Shown here piece after piece: positions 22,480 through 35,112 of a stretch of DNA of 64,000 nucleotides. Position 1 is the stretch's first letter. Every line of letters starts with the position of its first letter. A model generated the notes under the pieces. That model made no database searches and was not told the origin of the DNA. It saw only the letters and a program-made list of their open reading frames with translations. The position numbers were made by a program, and so were the translations under genes. The stretch comes from Sequoia sempervirens (lineage: Eukaryota > Streptophyta > Pinopsida > Cupressales > Cupressaceae). The stretch lies in the NCBI GenBank assembly GCA_007258455.2, contig VDFB02270651.1, forward strand, positions 492,956,571 to 493,020,570, read 5' to 3'.

Positions 22480-23760
22480 TTAGACCCAAAATTTTCAAGC
22501 TCCAACACATAATCCTACAACTTCATTATGACCTCCTTGTCTTTTCTATTAGTATTGAGTAGGGTTGTGAGGAGGGAAAGTATCCTCTATGTCAATATAT
22601 TTGTCCATAGGGTTGGGGGAGGGAGGGATGTAATACTTTTGCATCCTAGGGTCGACCTCAATAGTATGCTCATATCCAATATCGACTACATCATCCTCCA
22701 CAACAACCTATTCCTCATTAGTTTCATTGTCCTGCATCTCCTCTGAGTTGTGGTCAAAGTCATCCACCTCTGAATCCTTCTCAATTTGAGGAACTCCTCT
22801 TCCTCTAGAACTCATCTTGCTCAATCATCTCTTGAATCTAATTTCCTTTCCAAGTGTTAGGGTTAGTAGTGGAAAGGGATTTAGCAAGTCTAGTAGACCT
22901 TCTATCACCAAACCCTTTGGAGTTAGAAGTAGGCTCCAAATCCAAATTTTCTATCCCTTCAACATCAAAAATTTCAATTACCTCACCATCATCTGGATTA
23001 GGGCTTTTAGGTTTCTTGGTAGAACTACCATGTTGTTTTTCTTTCAAACAAGGGGTTGCTTTCCTTTTCTTAGTAGGCAAGGTATCAAGAAGCTCATGTT
23101 GGATGGAATAGATTGCAGTAGTTCTCTTACCCTTATGGCTTGGACCCACCTTTCCAACAAAGTAAGGGTTAGGTTTAGCAAGGGTAGGGGACCCGAAGGG
23201 TTTTTCTTTGATATGTTTGATTTTGACACTAGAATGAACCTTGGGATTAGTGGATGGGGTCATGGCCAGATAATATTTATACAAAGCCATGATAAGGCCC
23301 TAGTGTACAAAGGAGGATAGGCAGCTTTAACAATCCAAGCTTCAAGAGAGGTAAACAAAAAGAATGGGAGATTCATTTTTTTACCATGGAAAAGGCGGTT
23401 AAAAATAAAAAGTGATACATGTGAACCATTTTGAAGTGGCCTTCAAGGGTTAAGTACTTCATGCAATTCATGCTCATGATACCCCATCTTGTGATTGTAA
23501 CTATTTTGAATGTGAACAACTTTATATTTCACTTTAAAATAGAAATTGATATACATTTTGTAATTACCATTACTCTTTTTTCCACCTTGATACCTTCATA
23601 GGAGAGACTTGTGGCTTTTGTAATCAGATTTTTAGAAACCATAAACTTCACATTACCAATGGTGACCATGCCAATAGTCCAAGAGTTACAAAATTTGGAA
23701 GTTAACTTTTCATTGTAGCCCTGCATGGTTTTGAAAAAAGGGGTGAAACCACCTCTTTAG
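22480..23760 (-). pseudogene. Decayed gene of unknown function, minus strand
   Basis: Reading right to left, a fragment (23726-23529) contains SWTIGMVTIGNVKFMVSKNLI and KATSLSYEGIKVEK. The next stretch (about 23520-23290) contains MKYLTLEGHF and YHFLFL in a broken frame, and a 150-codon frame (23290-22838) carries a Lys/Pro/Ser-rich, partly acidic tail. The first part resembles a repetitive transposon-linked protein type I associate with conifers, but I cannot name a domain. The fragments lie in different frames with several stops. The complementary plus-strand ORF at 22817-23320 is a shadow. Confidence 0.4.
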
Positions 23761-24479
23761 AAGACATCTTAGAGCTTGATATTATGCTTCAGAGCCTCGC
23801 AAGCTCAGACTGGTTCCATGCAGATTCTTGGGCCACCCATCTTATCAAACACAAACACCCACTCAAGACACATGAGAACAAAGAAGGCCAAAAGGAAGTG
23901 TAAAAAAAACATAGCAGAACCTTAAACCCATTTTTTTAAAATGTTATTAATTTTTTAGCATTCAAATTTAGTGTAAATAGCAAGAGGTCTTATTTCTTCT
24001 ATCAAGATTGCCTACAGTGGAAGTATAAATGCTATCATTGCACAAAACCCATGTTGTCTTGTGGTGATCAACCATAATAGCGACATCAATGATATCAAGA
24101 AAGATACATGACCTATCATGTAAGTAAGAGGAGTCGCATGAGCGAGATGTAGCTATGCAAACTATATCTAAGATTGAAACACCAAGTGTGAGATAAAGTA
24201 TGATAAGAACTCTTAGCCCAACAAACAATGCTAAACCATTAATGAATATTGTACACAATAAAATAATTATAAGAAAGGATAGTAAAAATATGTAAAATAT
24301 AATCCATCATGAGAGTCTTAGGGATATGACTAATATAATCCATGTAGTTATCTTTCCCAAAAGTAGTGGCGATGCCAAGCCACAATAAGGAAATAATGGT
24401 CCTGTTAAGTAAATATTTCCCAAAACAAACGAAAAATCCACCAAGTCACCACAATCAATCTTACAATGAGTAGTCATAT

Positions 24480-25285
24480 TGAGGGCCCAAGCAATGGTAA
24501 AGTATATCCCAAGAAAGAATGTTCTAGAAGGTTCCTAGGATATTTGAATTTGAATTCCAATAAGTCCACTCATCATAAAGTAGGCCCAAATTGCAATCCA
24601 AGTCTGTAACACCATTCTCTTCCCTAAGGATGTGGCCTATTTTAATTTTATGGAAACCTTTAAGGTCCCTTTTGCAATTTTTAATTATATTATGAATCTT
24701 CTAGGGAGGGGGATTGCCAATGAGGAGGATATTCACAACAAGAGCAGAGTCACCTTCAATCTCCACCTTCAGAAATCCCAACCATAAGAGCCTTTTAATC
24801 CTACACCAGGCCACCATAGCTTCAACCACATTGTTGGAGTTAACCCTAATGGCCCACCCAAAGCCTTGAATAAGTTTCCCTTGATTATCTCTTATAACTC
24901 CCCTAACAGTAGCAGTCCCAAGGTTTCCCTTAAAACAACCATGAAAATTGAGCTTGGCCCACCTAATGCGTGGAGGTCTCCATTTTGTCATTTGTCTAGC
25001 AAAGATATTAGCCCAATTGAGATTAGTTAGGATTTGGGATATTTTGGGCCAGTTCTATTTAATCCTTAACTCCATATAATTAGGAATTATATTAGAGGGC
25101 TTGAATCCAAAGAGGAAAAGTTATCCTGAATATTGTTCCTAATGATCTTGAATATGGTTTTCTTGTTTCTTTCATGATCCCTGAAGACCCTATTGTTCTT
25201 CTCTTTCCATAACTTCCAAGATAGAAGGTGAGGAATTTGTTTCCAAATTTCACAAATTTCTACTCTTTTTAGTTACAAGTTTTTA
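24480..25285 (-). pseudogene. L1-type LINE ORF2 tail (RNase H), minus strand
   Basis: The open frame 24991-24701 encodes an RVT_3-type RNase H as found at the end of plant LINE ORF2: RWAKLNFHGCFKGNLG, GVIRDNQGKLIQGFG, VEAMVAWCRIKRL and VEIEGDSALVVN. The first catalytic Asp is His (NFHG). Upstream on the same strand (about 25280-25130), WKLWKEKNNRVFRD matches the segment between zf-RVT and RNase H. The rest of the LINE is missing, and no poly-A tail or target duplication was found. Confidence 0.7.
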
Positions 25286-26570
25286 TTTGGAGCTTTTTAG
25301 CAAACAAGGTTTTGCATTCCTTTCTCTTATTTCTTGTAATTTTATTTCATTTAAATCTTTAAATTAAATTAGTTTCTCTTTCTATATCATACATGGAAAT
25401 GTTTCTTTGTGTTCCTTTGTGTCTTGTGTATTTCTAGATGTGAGTTAGAAAGGTTTAAGTGAGTTTTCTAGTAAGAAAAGGTGTGGAAGCTATACAAACA
25501 ACATTGCATCACATAAAAATATCCATATCACACATGCACACTAACCAATGAGATCTTGTGTCTCTAAGCTCCTTAGTTTCTAATATTATAATTCTAATTT
25601 TATATTTCCAATTATGTACTTTCATTTCTAGTAAATTATATTTTTTCTTTTGCAACTCAATTAATGTAATATAAATGGTTAAAGGAAATAATTTTTATTT
25701 GTTACACTCTTGAACAAATAAATATATAGAATTACCTAGGAATAATAATAATAGAACATAAAATAGTTATCCATTATTTTCTCTTTAGTATGATCTATGA
25801 AAAATTTATTCTACCTAAATTGGCCAAAACTTGTGTGGCTTCATTTCTACTAGCCTAAATTCCAACCTTATCATAATTCTATTTCAGTGAGGACCATAAG
25901 GATTGGCATCATAAGATTTTGACAATATGTAGAATGTATACATAACTATAGGCCTTAGATTTAGTGCTCTATCTATATCAATACCTTCAACTATCCTCAA
26001 TATAAATTTAAGATTATTCTTTATAAGCCTTATCCACCAAGATTTACTTGGGATCCCATCCTTAAATGGATTTGGCCTTGTTTAAAAAATGTGCAAATTT
26101 TTCCTTCAAATTGATAATTTCAAGCCCATTTCTAACTTCAACCATCTCCTTACACCATTCAAATACATATTCCTCTTACTCTAGACTCAATTATATTGGA
26201 GGACCTTTCTTTGTAGTTGAAGTTAAACTACTCAACAATTAATTAATGTGTCAGTGGTAATTCCCCATTTCTTTGGTCCACCACTCATTAAAATTATTTA
26301 TTCTCAACATATTTAAGTGATCTTACCATATCATATTTAGTCCAATATCACTATATTAAATATCTTATGTTCTTACAACTACAATTAGTTAAATTACTCC
26401 TTCAATTAGTTATGTAGTGGGCATTCTCACATCTTCAATTTCTTCATCTACTAGTATTTGCACACCTCTTATGTGGAGGGAATGTTTTCCTTAATCTCTT
26501 TGTACCATGTATAGTCCTCATTTAAGATTCATTTATCATCTAAAAATATTAAAAGGTAACATAATTAGTA
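25286..26570. other. AT-rich DNA, nothing recognised
   Basis: No coding region, LTR or clear repeat is visible. This is the flank into which the SINE at 26589 inserted. Confidence 0.5.
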
Positions 26571-26802
26571 GGTAATATAAACATATAACGAGTAGTGGGC
26601 CTTGCTTGATTGGCTAAAGCATCATGTTGCAAGCAAGAGGTCACGAGGTCGAGTCTCCCCACCGTCCCCATGGTACCAGAGGGCATGTCATGCCAGTGCC
26701 ACCGGTCACTTGAAAATTTTTTACCAAGCGCACTACAGTTTACATGGGGATGAATACCTGACCAATTCCTACAATCTAAAAAAAGGTAATATAAACATAT
26801 AA
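26571..26802. repeat. 18-bp target-site duplication flanking the SINE
   Basis: Identical copies at 26571-26588 and 26785-26802. Confidence 0.9.
26589..26784 (+). mobile_element. tRNA-derived SINE with perfect target duplication
   Basis: A 196-bp element. Its 5' end has internal RNA polymerase III promoter boxes, box A-like TGATTGGCTAAAG at 26607-26619 and box B-like GGTCGAGTCTCC at 26647-26658. It ends CTACAATCTAAAAAAA. It is flanked by a perfect 18-bp duplication GGTAATATAAACATATAA (26571-26588 and 26785-26802), proof of LINE-dependent insertion. The head looks tRNA-like but is not a tRNA gene, since the cloverleaf does not close. The perfect duplication suggests it is younger than the surrounding elements. 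Confidence 0.85.
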
Positions 26803-27339
26803 AAATTTATAATTTATAACAAGATTTTCAATGACAAGAGTATATTTTATATTGATTCCATTTTTTTTGTAAAATGTATCATAAAAAATTAATGTATTTC
26901 TTCCACATAATAATTAAATTTTGGTTGAAGAAAATTATTGTATACAAATTTAATTTTAAAATAAATTTGATTGAAAAAAATTATTGTATACTAATGTATT
27001 TTGAAAATGAAATTGAAACATAGCCTGTATAATTCTAAGATTTACTTTGGTTGAACAAGCAATAGGAATTTATTTCCTTTCCTCTATTTGAAAATTAATA
27101 TTTACAAAATTCTAGTAGTTAGAAAGCATTTACAAGCTATTAAAAAATGATCTTCTAGTACTTGGAGTTTTAATTTTCTTGTACCAAGCTCAACTATACT
27201 TTCATTCTTGAAAAATTATGATGTTGAATATATTTGTAATGCTTGAAAAATGAATTGAATGGAAATTAAAAAAAAAAATTGGATTATTTTCAACTCTACA
27301 CTTACAAGCTATTATTATTTTTACCCTTTGTACATTTTT
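26803..27339. other. AT-rich DNA with a short direct repeat
   Basis: No gene is seen. A 20-bp block ending AAAATTATTGTATAC occurs twice about 46 bp apart (near 26924 and 26970). Confidence 0.45.
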
Positions 27340-27640
27340 TAATTTTGGTTGGTGAACTTTATATGTATTTTGTGAAATTTAAGTGGTCAAAATAGTTATA
27401 ACAAGATAGTCCAAAACTCACTCTAAAAAGAATTAATTGAACAAGGAAACATAAAATCATTAGAAATCATGGAAAAATAAACTTTAAACATCAATTTTAG
27501 TATGTTAATCATGCATTTATTATAAAGGAAAACAAAACAAGATCAAAGGTAAAGAATACTAGAAGAATTTGAAGCTAGATTATGCAACAACCATTATCTT
27601 GGCTTTAAATATTTAATCGCAAGTGAATCCAACTTAAATA
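27340..27640 (-). repeat. Dispersed repeat, inverted copy of 14925-15205
   Basis: See 14925-15205. It lies about 245 bp from the LTR boundary at 27886. The intervening 27650-27880 has weak LTR-like words (TTTGACTTAGGCAAGCCCC) but is not assigned. Confidence 0.6.
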
Positions 27641-27885
27641 TACCAAAACAAGGTTTGACTTAGGCAAGCCCCTATATGAAACAATCCTTTCTCTCCTCTC
27701 TTGTGTGTAGGTGAAATATCTGAAGTGGATCAAATCAAACCCCAAAGAGAGAACAAAAACCTTGATCCAATATTTTGGCCCTTCCATAGAGCTTAGTAGT
27801 CAAGTGGGTGTTTGTGATCATTTTTTGTTTCTTCCATTGTGATGTGGGAGAAAGTGTGGTTTAGACCCTAAATCGCTTTTGCCAC

Positions 27886-29397
27886 TGAAACAATGGAAAA
27901 TAGGTTGAGAGAGAAAGGGGTTCATCCAAATTATAATAAATAGACCTATTATCCTTTATTTCATTAGGAAATGAGATCCACATAATGAATTGATTATCAA
28001 CCTTTAGGTGAATCAATCCAAAATTAGAATCTTTAGATTTCCTTATGAATGAAGGATGGGGATCAAGATCAAAAAACACTTTAAAGGGAAAAAAACAAAA
28101 AAGTAGTAAAATAATACCAAAATGCAATCTAAAACTTGAGACAATAGTTTTAAACTCAATACTGATAGAACCTACAATCAAATTGTAGATCAGAGAAGGA
28201 CAAATCCAAATACATACCTTTCACAAAAAGTCAATTTCTAAAGATGACCTATCCAGACTCATTTTCCTAGGGGCAAATGGGTCCTTTGTTAGGGTTTTTC
28301 TACAAATTTTGTGAGCCTCTAGTCCTATCTCTTCACTTCCCAATTCTTCGGGTTTCAATGTTGAAAAGTCAGAAATATTTTTTGTCGATGAGTTTTTGTG
28401 AGATGACAACATTTACAACTTTGTCAACTTCTTCAAGTTTGATCTTTAAGAGATCTTCGGGCTTTCTTCCACCTAGATCTTCAAACACAACATGAGAGGG
28501 AAAATTGTTTGTTTTCTGTGAATGGGGGTTTGCCTTAGTCAAACCCCATTTTGGTAATCAAACCTTGAAATTAATAAAAGCATGAAAGAGGGAATGAAGA
28601 ATGAACAAAACTATGTTATCACTCAACAAATCCTTGAATAAACCTTGGAATATAGATCTACAACTTACATGAAATGGATTCAATGGATGTGGATCTCGAA
28701 CTTTGAATCTTGCTTGAAATAGTGCTTTGAATGCTTGAATGGATCGTGAAATCTGCATCACAATGTTTGCTCCAAAAACATGCATGATGCAAGAAGACTT
28801 TGATATGACAATTGGATCTTGAATGTTGTACTAAAACTCTTATAAATCTTCCTTTGAATGCTCTTGAAATTCTCCAAAATTCTCTTGAATTGCTCTTGTG
28901 AAGTCACATAAAAATATATATTTCTTAGATGAAACTTAGTGAAATAACCTTATATTTATATGTATGTATCCTCAATTTCTCAAAATTCAAATATCACAAG
29001 TTGACATTGAATCACAAATTTGAAAACATTAAAATAATTCCAAAAATATAGTTTAAATTTAGGTCCTAAGGTTAAGGGAGGACCCATTCACCCATGGGTG
29101 AATGTTTCCTAGGTCTCTAAACTTAGGACACACATTTCTCAATGATAAGTGTTATGTATAGGCATAAATGAATGTCACATTTCCCCTTCAGAAAATGTAA
29201 TAAATAGGCTTGGAAAATGAATTAAAGGACCAATTAAGGCATAATTAATCTCAATTAATTAAAGGAGCCCTAAATAAGTGTGAAAGTGCAAAGAAGTACA
29301 CTTTACAACACTAAATTAAGGAACAATTAATTCCAATTTAACTAGGATGGCCCAAACAAGTGAGAAAATGTAAAGCGATACATTTTTCATCACTAAA
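27886..29397 (-). repeat. Terminal LTR of the array (1.5 kb)
   Basis: The left edge TGAAACAATGG (27886) matches the inner edge of the next LTR at 32857. The right edge abuts the polypurine tract at 29399-29414. One degenerate hairpin motif is at about 29080-29110. It lacks the roughly 1-kb segment found at 33750-34730 in the next LTR. Confidence 0.7.
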
Positions 29398-29697
29398 TCT
29401 AGCCCCCACTTTAGTGAGAGGATGGCCTTGTGTCAAAATCACGCTAAAGTATACAATCAAAACATATGTATGTAGCAACGACAAGATACTCAATCATACC
29501 ATATCCAAATAATAAAGAAAAGATAAAAATAAAAAGGGTGGATCAAGCCTCAACTATCCAACACGATGTCGAACACACCTTGATTGTTTGTCCAAAAATG
29601 TTCACAAGCAAAAATTTGGTTGTCCACTATACAAACAACACACATGCTCACATGGTCTAATGGAACTTTGGTTATCCACTAGGTGAGCCCTCAAGGA

Positions 29698-29890
29698 TGG
29701 AAAATGAGAGAATCTTATTAGGCTCTTATACCATATCAAAGCTATTCCTCTGCTAACTTCAATAAGGCGCCATAAAATAAAAACACAAAAGGGGTGGAAA
29801 ATGAGAGAATCTTATTAGGCTCCCATACCATACCAAAGCTATATCTTTGATAACTTCAATAAGGAACCACAAAAAAATATAAACTATGAG
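29698..29890 (+). repeat. Tandem duplication, 97 bp, two copies
   Basis: Two adjacent units begin GGAAAATGAGAGAATCTTAT, with a start-to-start distance of 97 bp. They lie in the noncoding part of internal A, and element C has a single diverged unit near 47650. Confidence 0.7.
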
Positions 29891-31435
29891 CTTCATAAGG
29901 CCTAACAAGCTTCGTTATTGTAAGCACATATGAACAAACAAGGCAAGGCTCCATGGGCTAGCAAAGTGTGTTGTGCTTGGTGGCCTTTAAAAGGGTTTGA
30001 GCTTCACAAGGTTAGCAAGTTGTGTTATGCTAAACACCTATGAACAAAAATGCAAATAATTATGTTCAAAGGGATCTTGCTTAGTTCGTGTAAGGTCTCC
30101 TCTTAGGGAACACCATGCCTAATGTCTCCAAGAGAGGACAAGTCCATGATAAAAGATTCGCAACTTAGGGAATTTGCAACGCATAGTATCACCACTAAGA
30201 GGAAATTCATATTCCAAGAAAGGTCACATTCTTGGAGGACATCAAACCCAATGACACCACCAAGAAAAAGACAAGTCACAAGAAGTAAGAAAATTGCACA
30301 ATGAAACATAAGGAATGTCAAAAAATTTAAAAATAATAATGCCAATGTATGCCCCCACTTTAAAGAAATTACTAACACCATGTTGTGAGAAATTTACTTT
30401 AAAGTAGCAAATAATCAATGCTAAACAATAAAGAAGACATGCAAGCTTATTCAGAAAGCCCTATGCCAAGTCATATGTTTCCAAATGAAGCTATGTCACG
30501 AAAAAGGAGAGGGGTTTCCCCCAAAATAAAATCCCAAACACATAAGGGATCTATAGATTTGGGGTCAGTATGTCTTTGCTACAATGTTTTTATAGAGCTC
30601 AAAAACATCATCATTCCCCAAATTATACTCGTAGAACAGGAAGAATGACACATAAAGAGTGAAAATAAAGAAATTTTTTTGGGTCAATATGGAAGACCTA
30701 AATGTCTCGACACCTTGCATCATCTCCAAAAGGAAAGTACGATACAAAAGGGAAAAGATAAAATTTTACAACTTATAGAAGAATGTAGATACAAATAGAG
30801 GAAAGCACATGAAGAGATACATCAAACAAAACTATACGAGGAGATCAAATTGCGCACATGCAATCACACAATGAACATGAAAAAAAGAAAACAAATGAAA
30901 GACTAGTAAGGCACATGTGATTCAGCCTATATAAGGTCATTTGCATCCCAATCTTGTTCAGTATATGTGGAAGGTGGACAACTAGCAAAAGGGACAACAC
31001 CAAGTGCTAAACTAGGACAATGCTATCTAACCCATTGCCCCCACTAAGTGCAAGACAAGAATGAGTTGAGATGAGGGATGAGAATGAGCTCCTTGAAAAG
31101 AAAATGATTTGCAATGGATGTAAAGCATGTGATAGTGAGTATGCAATGATCCTACAACTATCACATGGCAAGGAGAAAATTTTATATATTTTCTATCCAA
31201 CTATTTTCTCATAAGAATCATGATCATTAGGATAAAAATCATGCAATATTATCTTTAAGGCGCAACACTCATCAGTAAGATGCCCAAGAGTTCTATGATA
31301 TGCCCAATAATTCATGTTCTTAGGCTTGTTGCTTTTACTAAGAGGGTGAAATGTAATTCATCCCAAATGAAGAAGGTGTTCCATTTTTTGTTCAATTTAT
31401 GTTTTAGTATGTATGAATGAAAACTTTTTGAATTT

Positions 31436-32107
31436 TTAAGGTTTGGATTTCTTGCTTATTTGAGGATCTTGTTGAGGTGGATTCAAAGGAGAAGGACCTA
31501 AAATGATCCTATCACCCTTATGAGACATGATTTGGTCATTATGAAGGAGGACATTTGTATCCATAGAAGATGTGGCTTCATATCCTATTCCTTTAGTATC
31601 TTCAATTTGGATTTCTTCTAACAACTTATGAATCCCATGCTCATTATTTATGTCACATCCTTTCTTAGTTAAGATCTTAAACCCTTGGCCATAATTTTCT
31701 TCTAGGTTGATGGGTGTGCTGATCACTTTATTAACATAAGATGGATAGGTATGATCTTGGTTAGAGGAACTAGGTTCACTCATGGTTGGAGGTTTAGGCT
31801 TGGTTTGTGACTCAATTTCAAGATGTAAAAGACCAAACATCTCAAGTTTTGGGATTGTAAGAGGTATTGGTTGTTGCATGGAAGGGTAAAATGATGCATT
31901 GTTCTCAAGATTGTTAAGGCAAGTGTTTATGAATTCATGCATGCTATCATCATCTTCTCCTATTATGTCAACTTCATGAGAACATTCATTAGGAGTTAAT
32001 TGAGCATGATTAGGTTCTATTGCATTAGGATCATTGCCAAAAACATAGCTTGAAACATCAACTAAATATGTTAAAGAATACCATAGATTACCAATGCACA
32101 TGTCCAT
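31436..32107 (-). CDS. ORF of internal A with G-patch-like segment (223 aa)
   Basis: An intact 223-codon frame in an element that otherwise has no complete protein gene. The first half is acidic with no recognised domain. The middle has NYGQGFKILTKKGCDINNEHGI and later KGIGYE, resembling the spacing of the G-patch between protease and RT in related Ty3 elements. The end is Pro/Lys-rich (PPQQDPQISKKSKP). The copy in internal B is split in two (43182-43586, 43593-43853). The function is unknown, and the intact frame may be chance, because the two copies are still 97-99% alike. Confidence 0.5.
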   Translation of the reverse strand: MDMCIGNLWYSLTYLVDVSSYVFGNDPNAIEPNHAQLTPNECSHEVDIIGEDDDSMHEFINTCLNNLENNASFYPSMQQPIPLTIPKLEMFGLLHLEIESQTKPKPPTMSEPSSSNQDHTYPSYVNKVISTPINLEENYGQGFKILTKKGCDINNEHGIHKLLEEIQIEDTKGIGYEATSSMDTNVLLHNDQIMSHKGDRIILGPSPLNPPQQDPQISKKSKP

Positions 32108-35023
32108 TATGAAAGGATGAATTGAAATGTAAGGTAATTCTCAAATTTTTAGATTGATAACAAGATAATTTTCTGATTATGCTATGCAAAAACCTAAAAA
32201 TGATGTCTTGTAAATGCAATTTTGACTTCACACAATGCGCTAATTTTATGAATGAAGCTTAATATGATAAATTTTTTATAACAAAAGTTCTACAAATTGT
32301 AACAACTAGATGCAGGAAAACAAAATATAGAAGCAAAGATTTTAATGCCCAAAAATCTAGGAAAAAACCCTAATTAGGGACTTATTCACCCATTGGAAAA
32401 TGGCTCCTAGCTGAGGGTTTTGAAAAATGAATTTACAAATTAATTATGAGTTGATTCTTATGGTTTTCAAATTATGTCCTAAGATAGGTGGTTACAATTT
32501 TACATTTCTATAAATTTAGATCTAAATGCAAATGTTAAATAATGCTAAATGAAAAACTAGGAGACCTAATTTGATATGCAATTTTGATTCAATTTTGTAA
32601 TGTGAATTAATGATGATGCAATATTATGTAAATGATTTGCAAAATGACTATTTTTTTTGTATTTTTCATATTTAAAGAATGCAAAAATGTAATCCTAGAA
32701 CCCTAAATGAGATGCAAACAAATTGTAATTTAAGAAACCCTAAATAAGATTCAATTCAATGCAATGCAATGCAAATGAATGCAAAATATAGATCTAGGAC
32801 TGAAATAGACTCCCAAATTAGAAAGATAGAATGCTCAAATGTTGAGTTCACCAAAATGAAACAATGAAAGATAGGTTGAGAGAGAAAGGGGTTCACCAAA
32901 ATGGTAATAGATAGAACTATTATCCTTTATTTCATTATGAAATGAGATCCACAAAATGAATTGATTATCAACCTCTAGGTGAATCAATCCAAAATGGGAA
33001 TCTTCAGATTTCCTTATGACCGAAGGATGGGGGTCAAGGTCAAACAACACTTTGGGGAGAAAAATAAAAAATAGTAAACTAACACCAAAATGAAATCTAA
33101 CACTTGATACAACAATTTTAAACTCAGTACTCATAGAACCTACAATCAAATTGTAGATCAAAGAAGGGAAAATCCAAATATACCTTTCACCAAAAGTTAG
33201 TTTCTGAAGCTAGTCTAAGAATCATTTGCTCAGGGGTGAATGGGTCCTTTGTTAGGGTTTTCTGCAACTTTTGGGAGCCTCTGGTTCTATCTCTACACTT
33301 CCAAATTCTTCAGGTTTTAGTATCGAAAAGTCTGAAATAATTTATGTAGATGAGTTTTAGTGAGATGACAACTTTTATGACAACTTTTGTAACTTTTTCA
33401 ACTTCTTCAAATTTTCTCTTCAACAGATCTTCAAGCTTTCTTCCACCTAGATCTTCAAAAAAAACATGAGATGGAAAAATTGTTTGTTTTTGGTGAATGG
33501 AGTTTGCCTTGTTAAACCCCATTTTGGTAATCAAACCTTGAAATGAATAAAAGCATGAAAGAGGGAATGAAGAATGAACAAAGCTATGTTACCACTCAAC
33601 AAACCCTTGAATAAAACTTAGAATATAGATCTGAAACTTCCATGAAATGGCTTCAATGGATGTGGATCTTGAACTTTGAATCTTGCTTGAAATAGTGCTT
33701 TGAATGCTTGAATGGATCATGAAACCTACTAAAATAGTGAAAAAAGTGGTTATGGAATGCTATCATATGGTTTTTGACATAGAGTATACCCAATTTTCCA
33801 ATTTAATTCAAGGATAACCCTTGAAATCTCAATGCAAGGGAGAAAGAGATCTTGCTAAGGGATGTCCTAGGGTTTGAATATTATCTAATAAGGGGTTCAC
33901 CACCAAGTTTAGACTTGGACAAGACAATGAAATGCAAGATGAAATGCAATACCCTAATTGAATGCAAACTAATACTAAATGACCTAGAAAGTGATTGAAA
34001 TGAAACAGAAAACTATAAAACAGAATGTGTGCACCTGGAAATCTAGAAGGTGGCTGAATGAAGGTCTGAATTGCTAGAAATTCTACTATTAAGGCTGACT
34101 GGGACTCATTTTCCAAGTTGGGCAAATTAGTCTTGTTTCTAGGAAATTGTGTCAGAATAGGTTTCGTGCAAAAGGCTATTAGAATCTGCAAAGTCCTAAA
34201 AAATGATTGGAACTGTGACTCATTCACTAGAAGTGGTGAATCAATCTAGTTAGGCTTTTCTAAAGCTTCAAAAGTTGATTATGTACTCCTCAATCTGCTT
34301 TGCTCTTCCTGATTGGTTTCTAGATCTGAAACAATTTGTGACCTATAGATGATCTCCAAGGCTCTTCAACACTTGATGACAACTTTGAAAACTTTGGATG
34401 ATTTGCAACACTTCTTCAATCTCGCTCCTTAGGAAATATGCAACCTAGCCCTGTAAATCACACACAAAGGAGAGGGAAAAATGTTGGGGGGTTATTGGAT
34501 AGGGGTTTTCCTTGGTCAAGCCCCTTGTTGGAAATCAATCCTTGAAATGAAATCAAACATGAAAGAAAAAATGATGAATGATCAAGATATGATGTTGCAA
34601 CTCACCAAACCCTAGCAATAAGGTACTACAAAGTGTGCTTGAAATGGATACAATGGATGTGTCTCTTAACTCTAGCTTGAAGTAGATAGATCTTAAATGC
34701 AATGCTTGCTTGAATCATAAAACCCTACACCACAATTGTTAGAATAATAAGAAACATGATGCAAGAGATCTTTGGCATGATGATTGATGCTTGAAGAATG
34801 CTCTAAAATGTTGAATAATTTTCCCATAAATTTTCTGGAATGCTCTTGAATACTCTTGTGAACTCAAATTTTCTATAAGGATGCTCATTCAACTTGTTAG
34901 GTGAGAAATGAATGAAAGAAACTTGTATTTATACTTAATTATGCAAGAATTTCCAAAATTACAACACTACAAGCTGACATTGGATCTTGGAGAATAAAAT
35001 CTCACCAAAGATTTAAATTAAAT

Positions 35024-35036
35024 TTGATTCTGAGCT
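35024..35036 (+). repeat. LINE target-site duplication, left copy
   Basis: TTGATTCTGAGCT, repeated at 41437-41449 after the poly-A tail. The uninterrupted relative at about 46770 has the same site with one base changed. Confidence 0.9.
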
Positions 35037-35084
35037 GGTTGAGTTTTGGAAAAAATGTTCTATGCGTCGTCACTCTCTGTGTGC

Positions 35085-35112
35085 CGAGCTAGGGCAATCG
35101 CGCCCTAGCTCG
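35085..35112 (+). other. Perfect hairpin in the LINE 5' UTR
   Basis: An 11-bp perfect stem CGAGCTAGGGC / GCCCTAGCTCG with loop AATCGC lies 48 nt from the element's 5' end. It may act in the RNA or in the internal promoter region. The role is inferred only from position. Confidence 0.7.

Larger units (their letters stand above)
29398..32856 (-). mobile_element. Internal region A (non-autonomous)
   Basis: 3.46 kb between two LTRs. It holds one ORF (31436-32107), a zinc-knuckle-like remnant with NYWAYHRTLGHLTDEC (about 31255-31330), and a peptide ending EQDWDANDLI before a stop (about 30940-31030). A noncoding 1.5-kb stretch then runs to the polypurine tract. No gag core, protease, RT or integrase is seen. 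Confidence 0.6.

Noticed and set aside
22817..23320. Plus-strand 167-codon ORF
   Set aside because: Complement of the better minus-strand frame 22838-23290, which has the more protein-like composition.
23968..24258. Minus-strand 96-codon ORF
   Set aside because: No recognisable domain and no supporting context. Isolated and AT-rich.
26600..26672. tRNA gene
   Set aside because: Boxes A and B are present but the cloverleaf does not close. The poly-A end and 18-bp target duplication show a SINE.
28277..28495. Small ORFs inside the terminal LTR, both strands
   Set aside because: They lie in LTR sequence, are not conserved as frames in the related LTRs, and show no domain.
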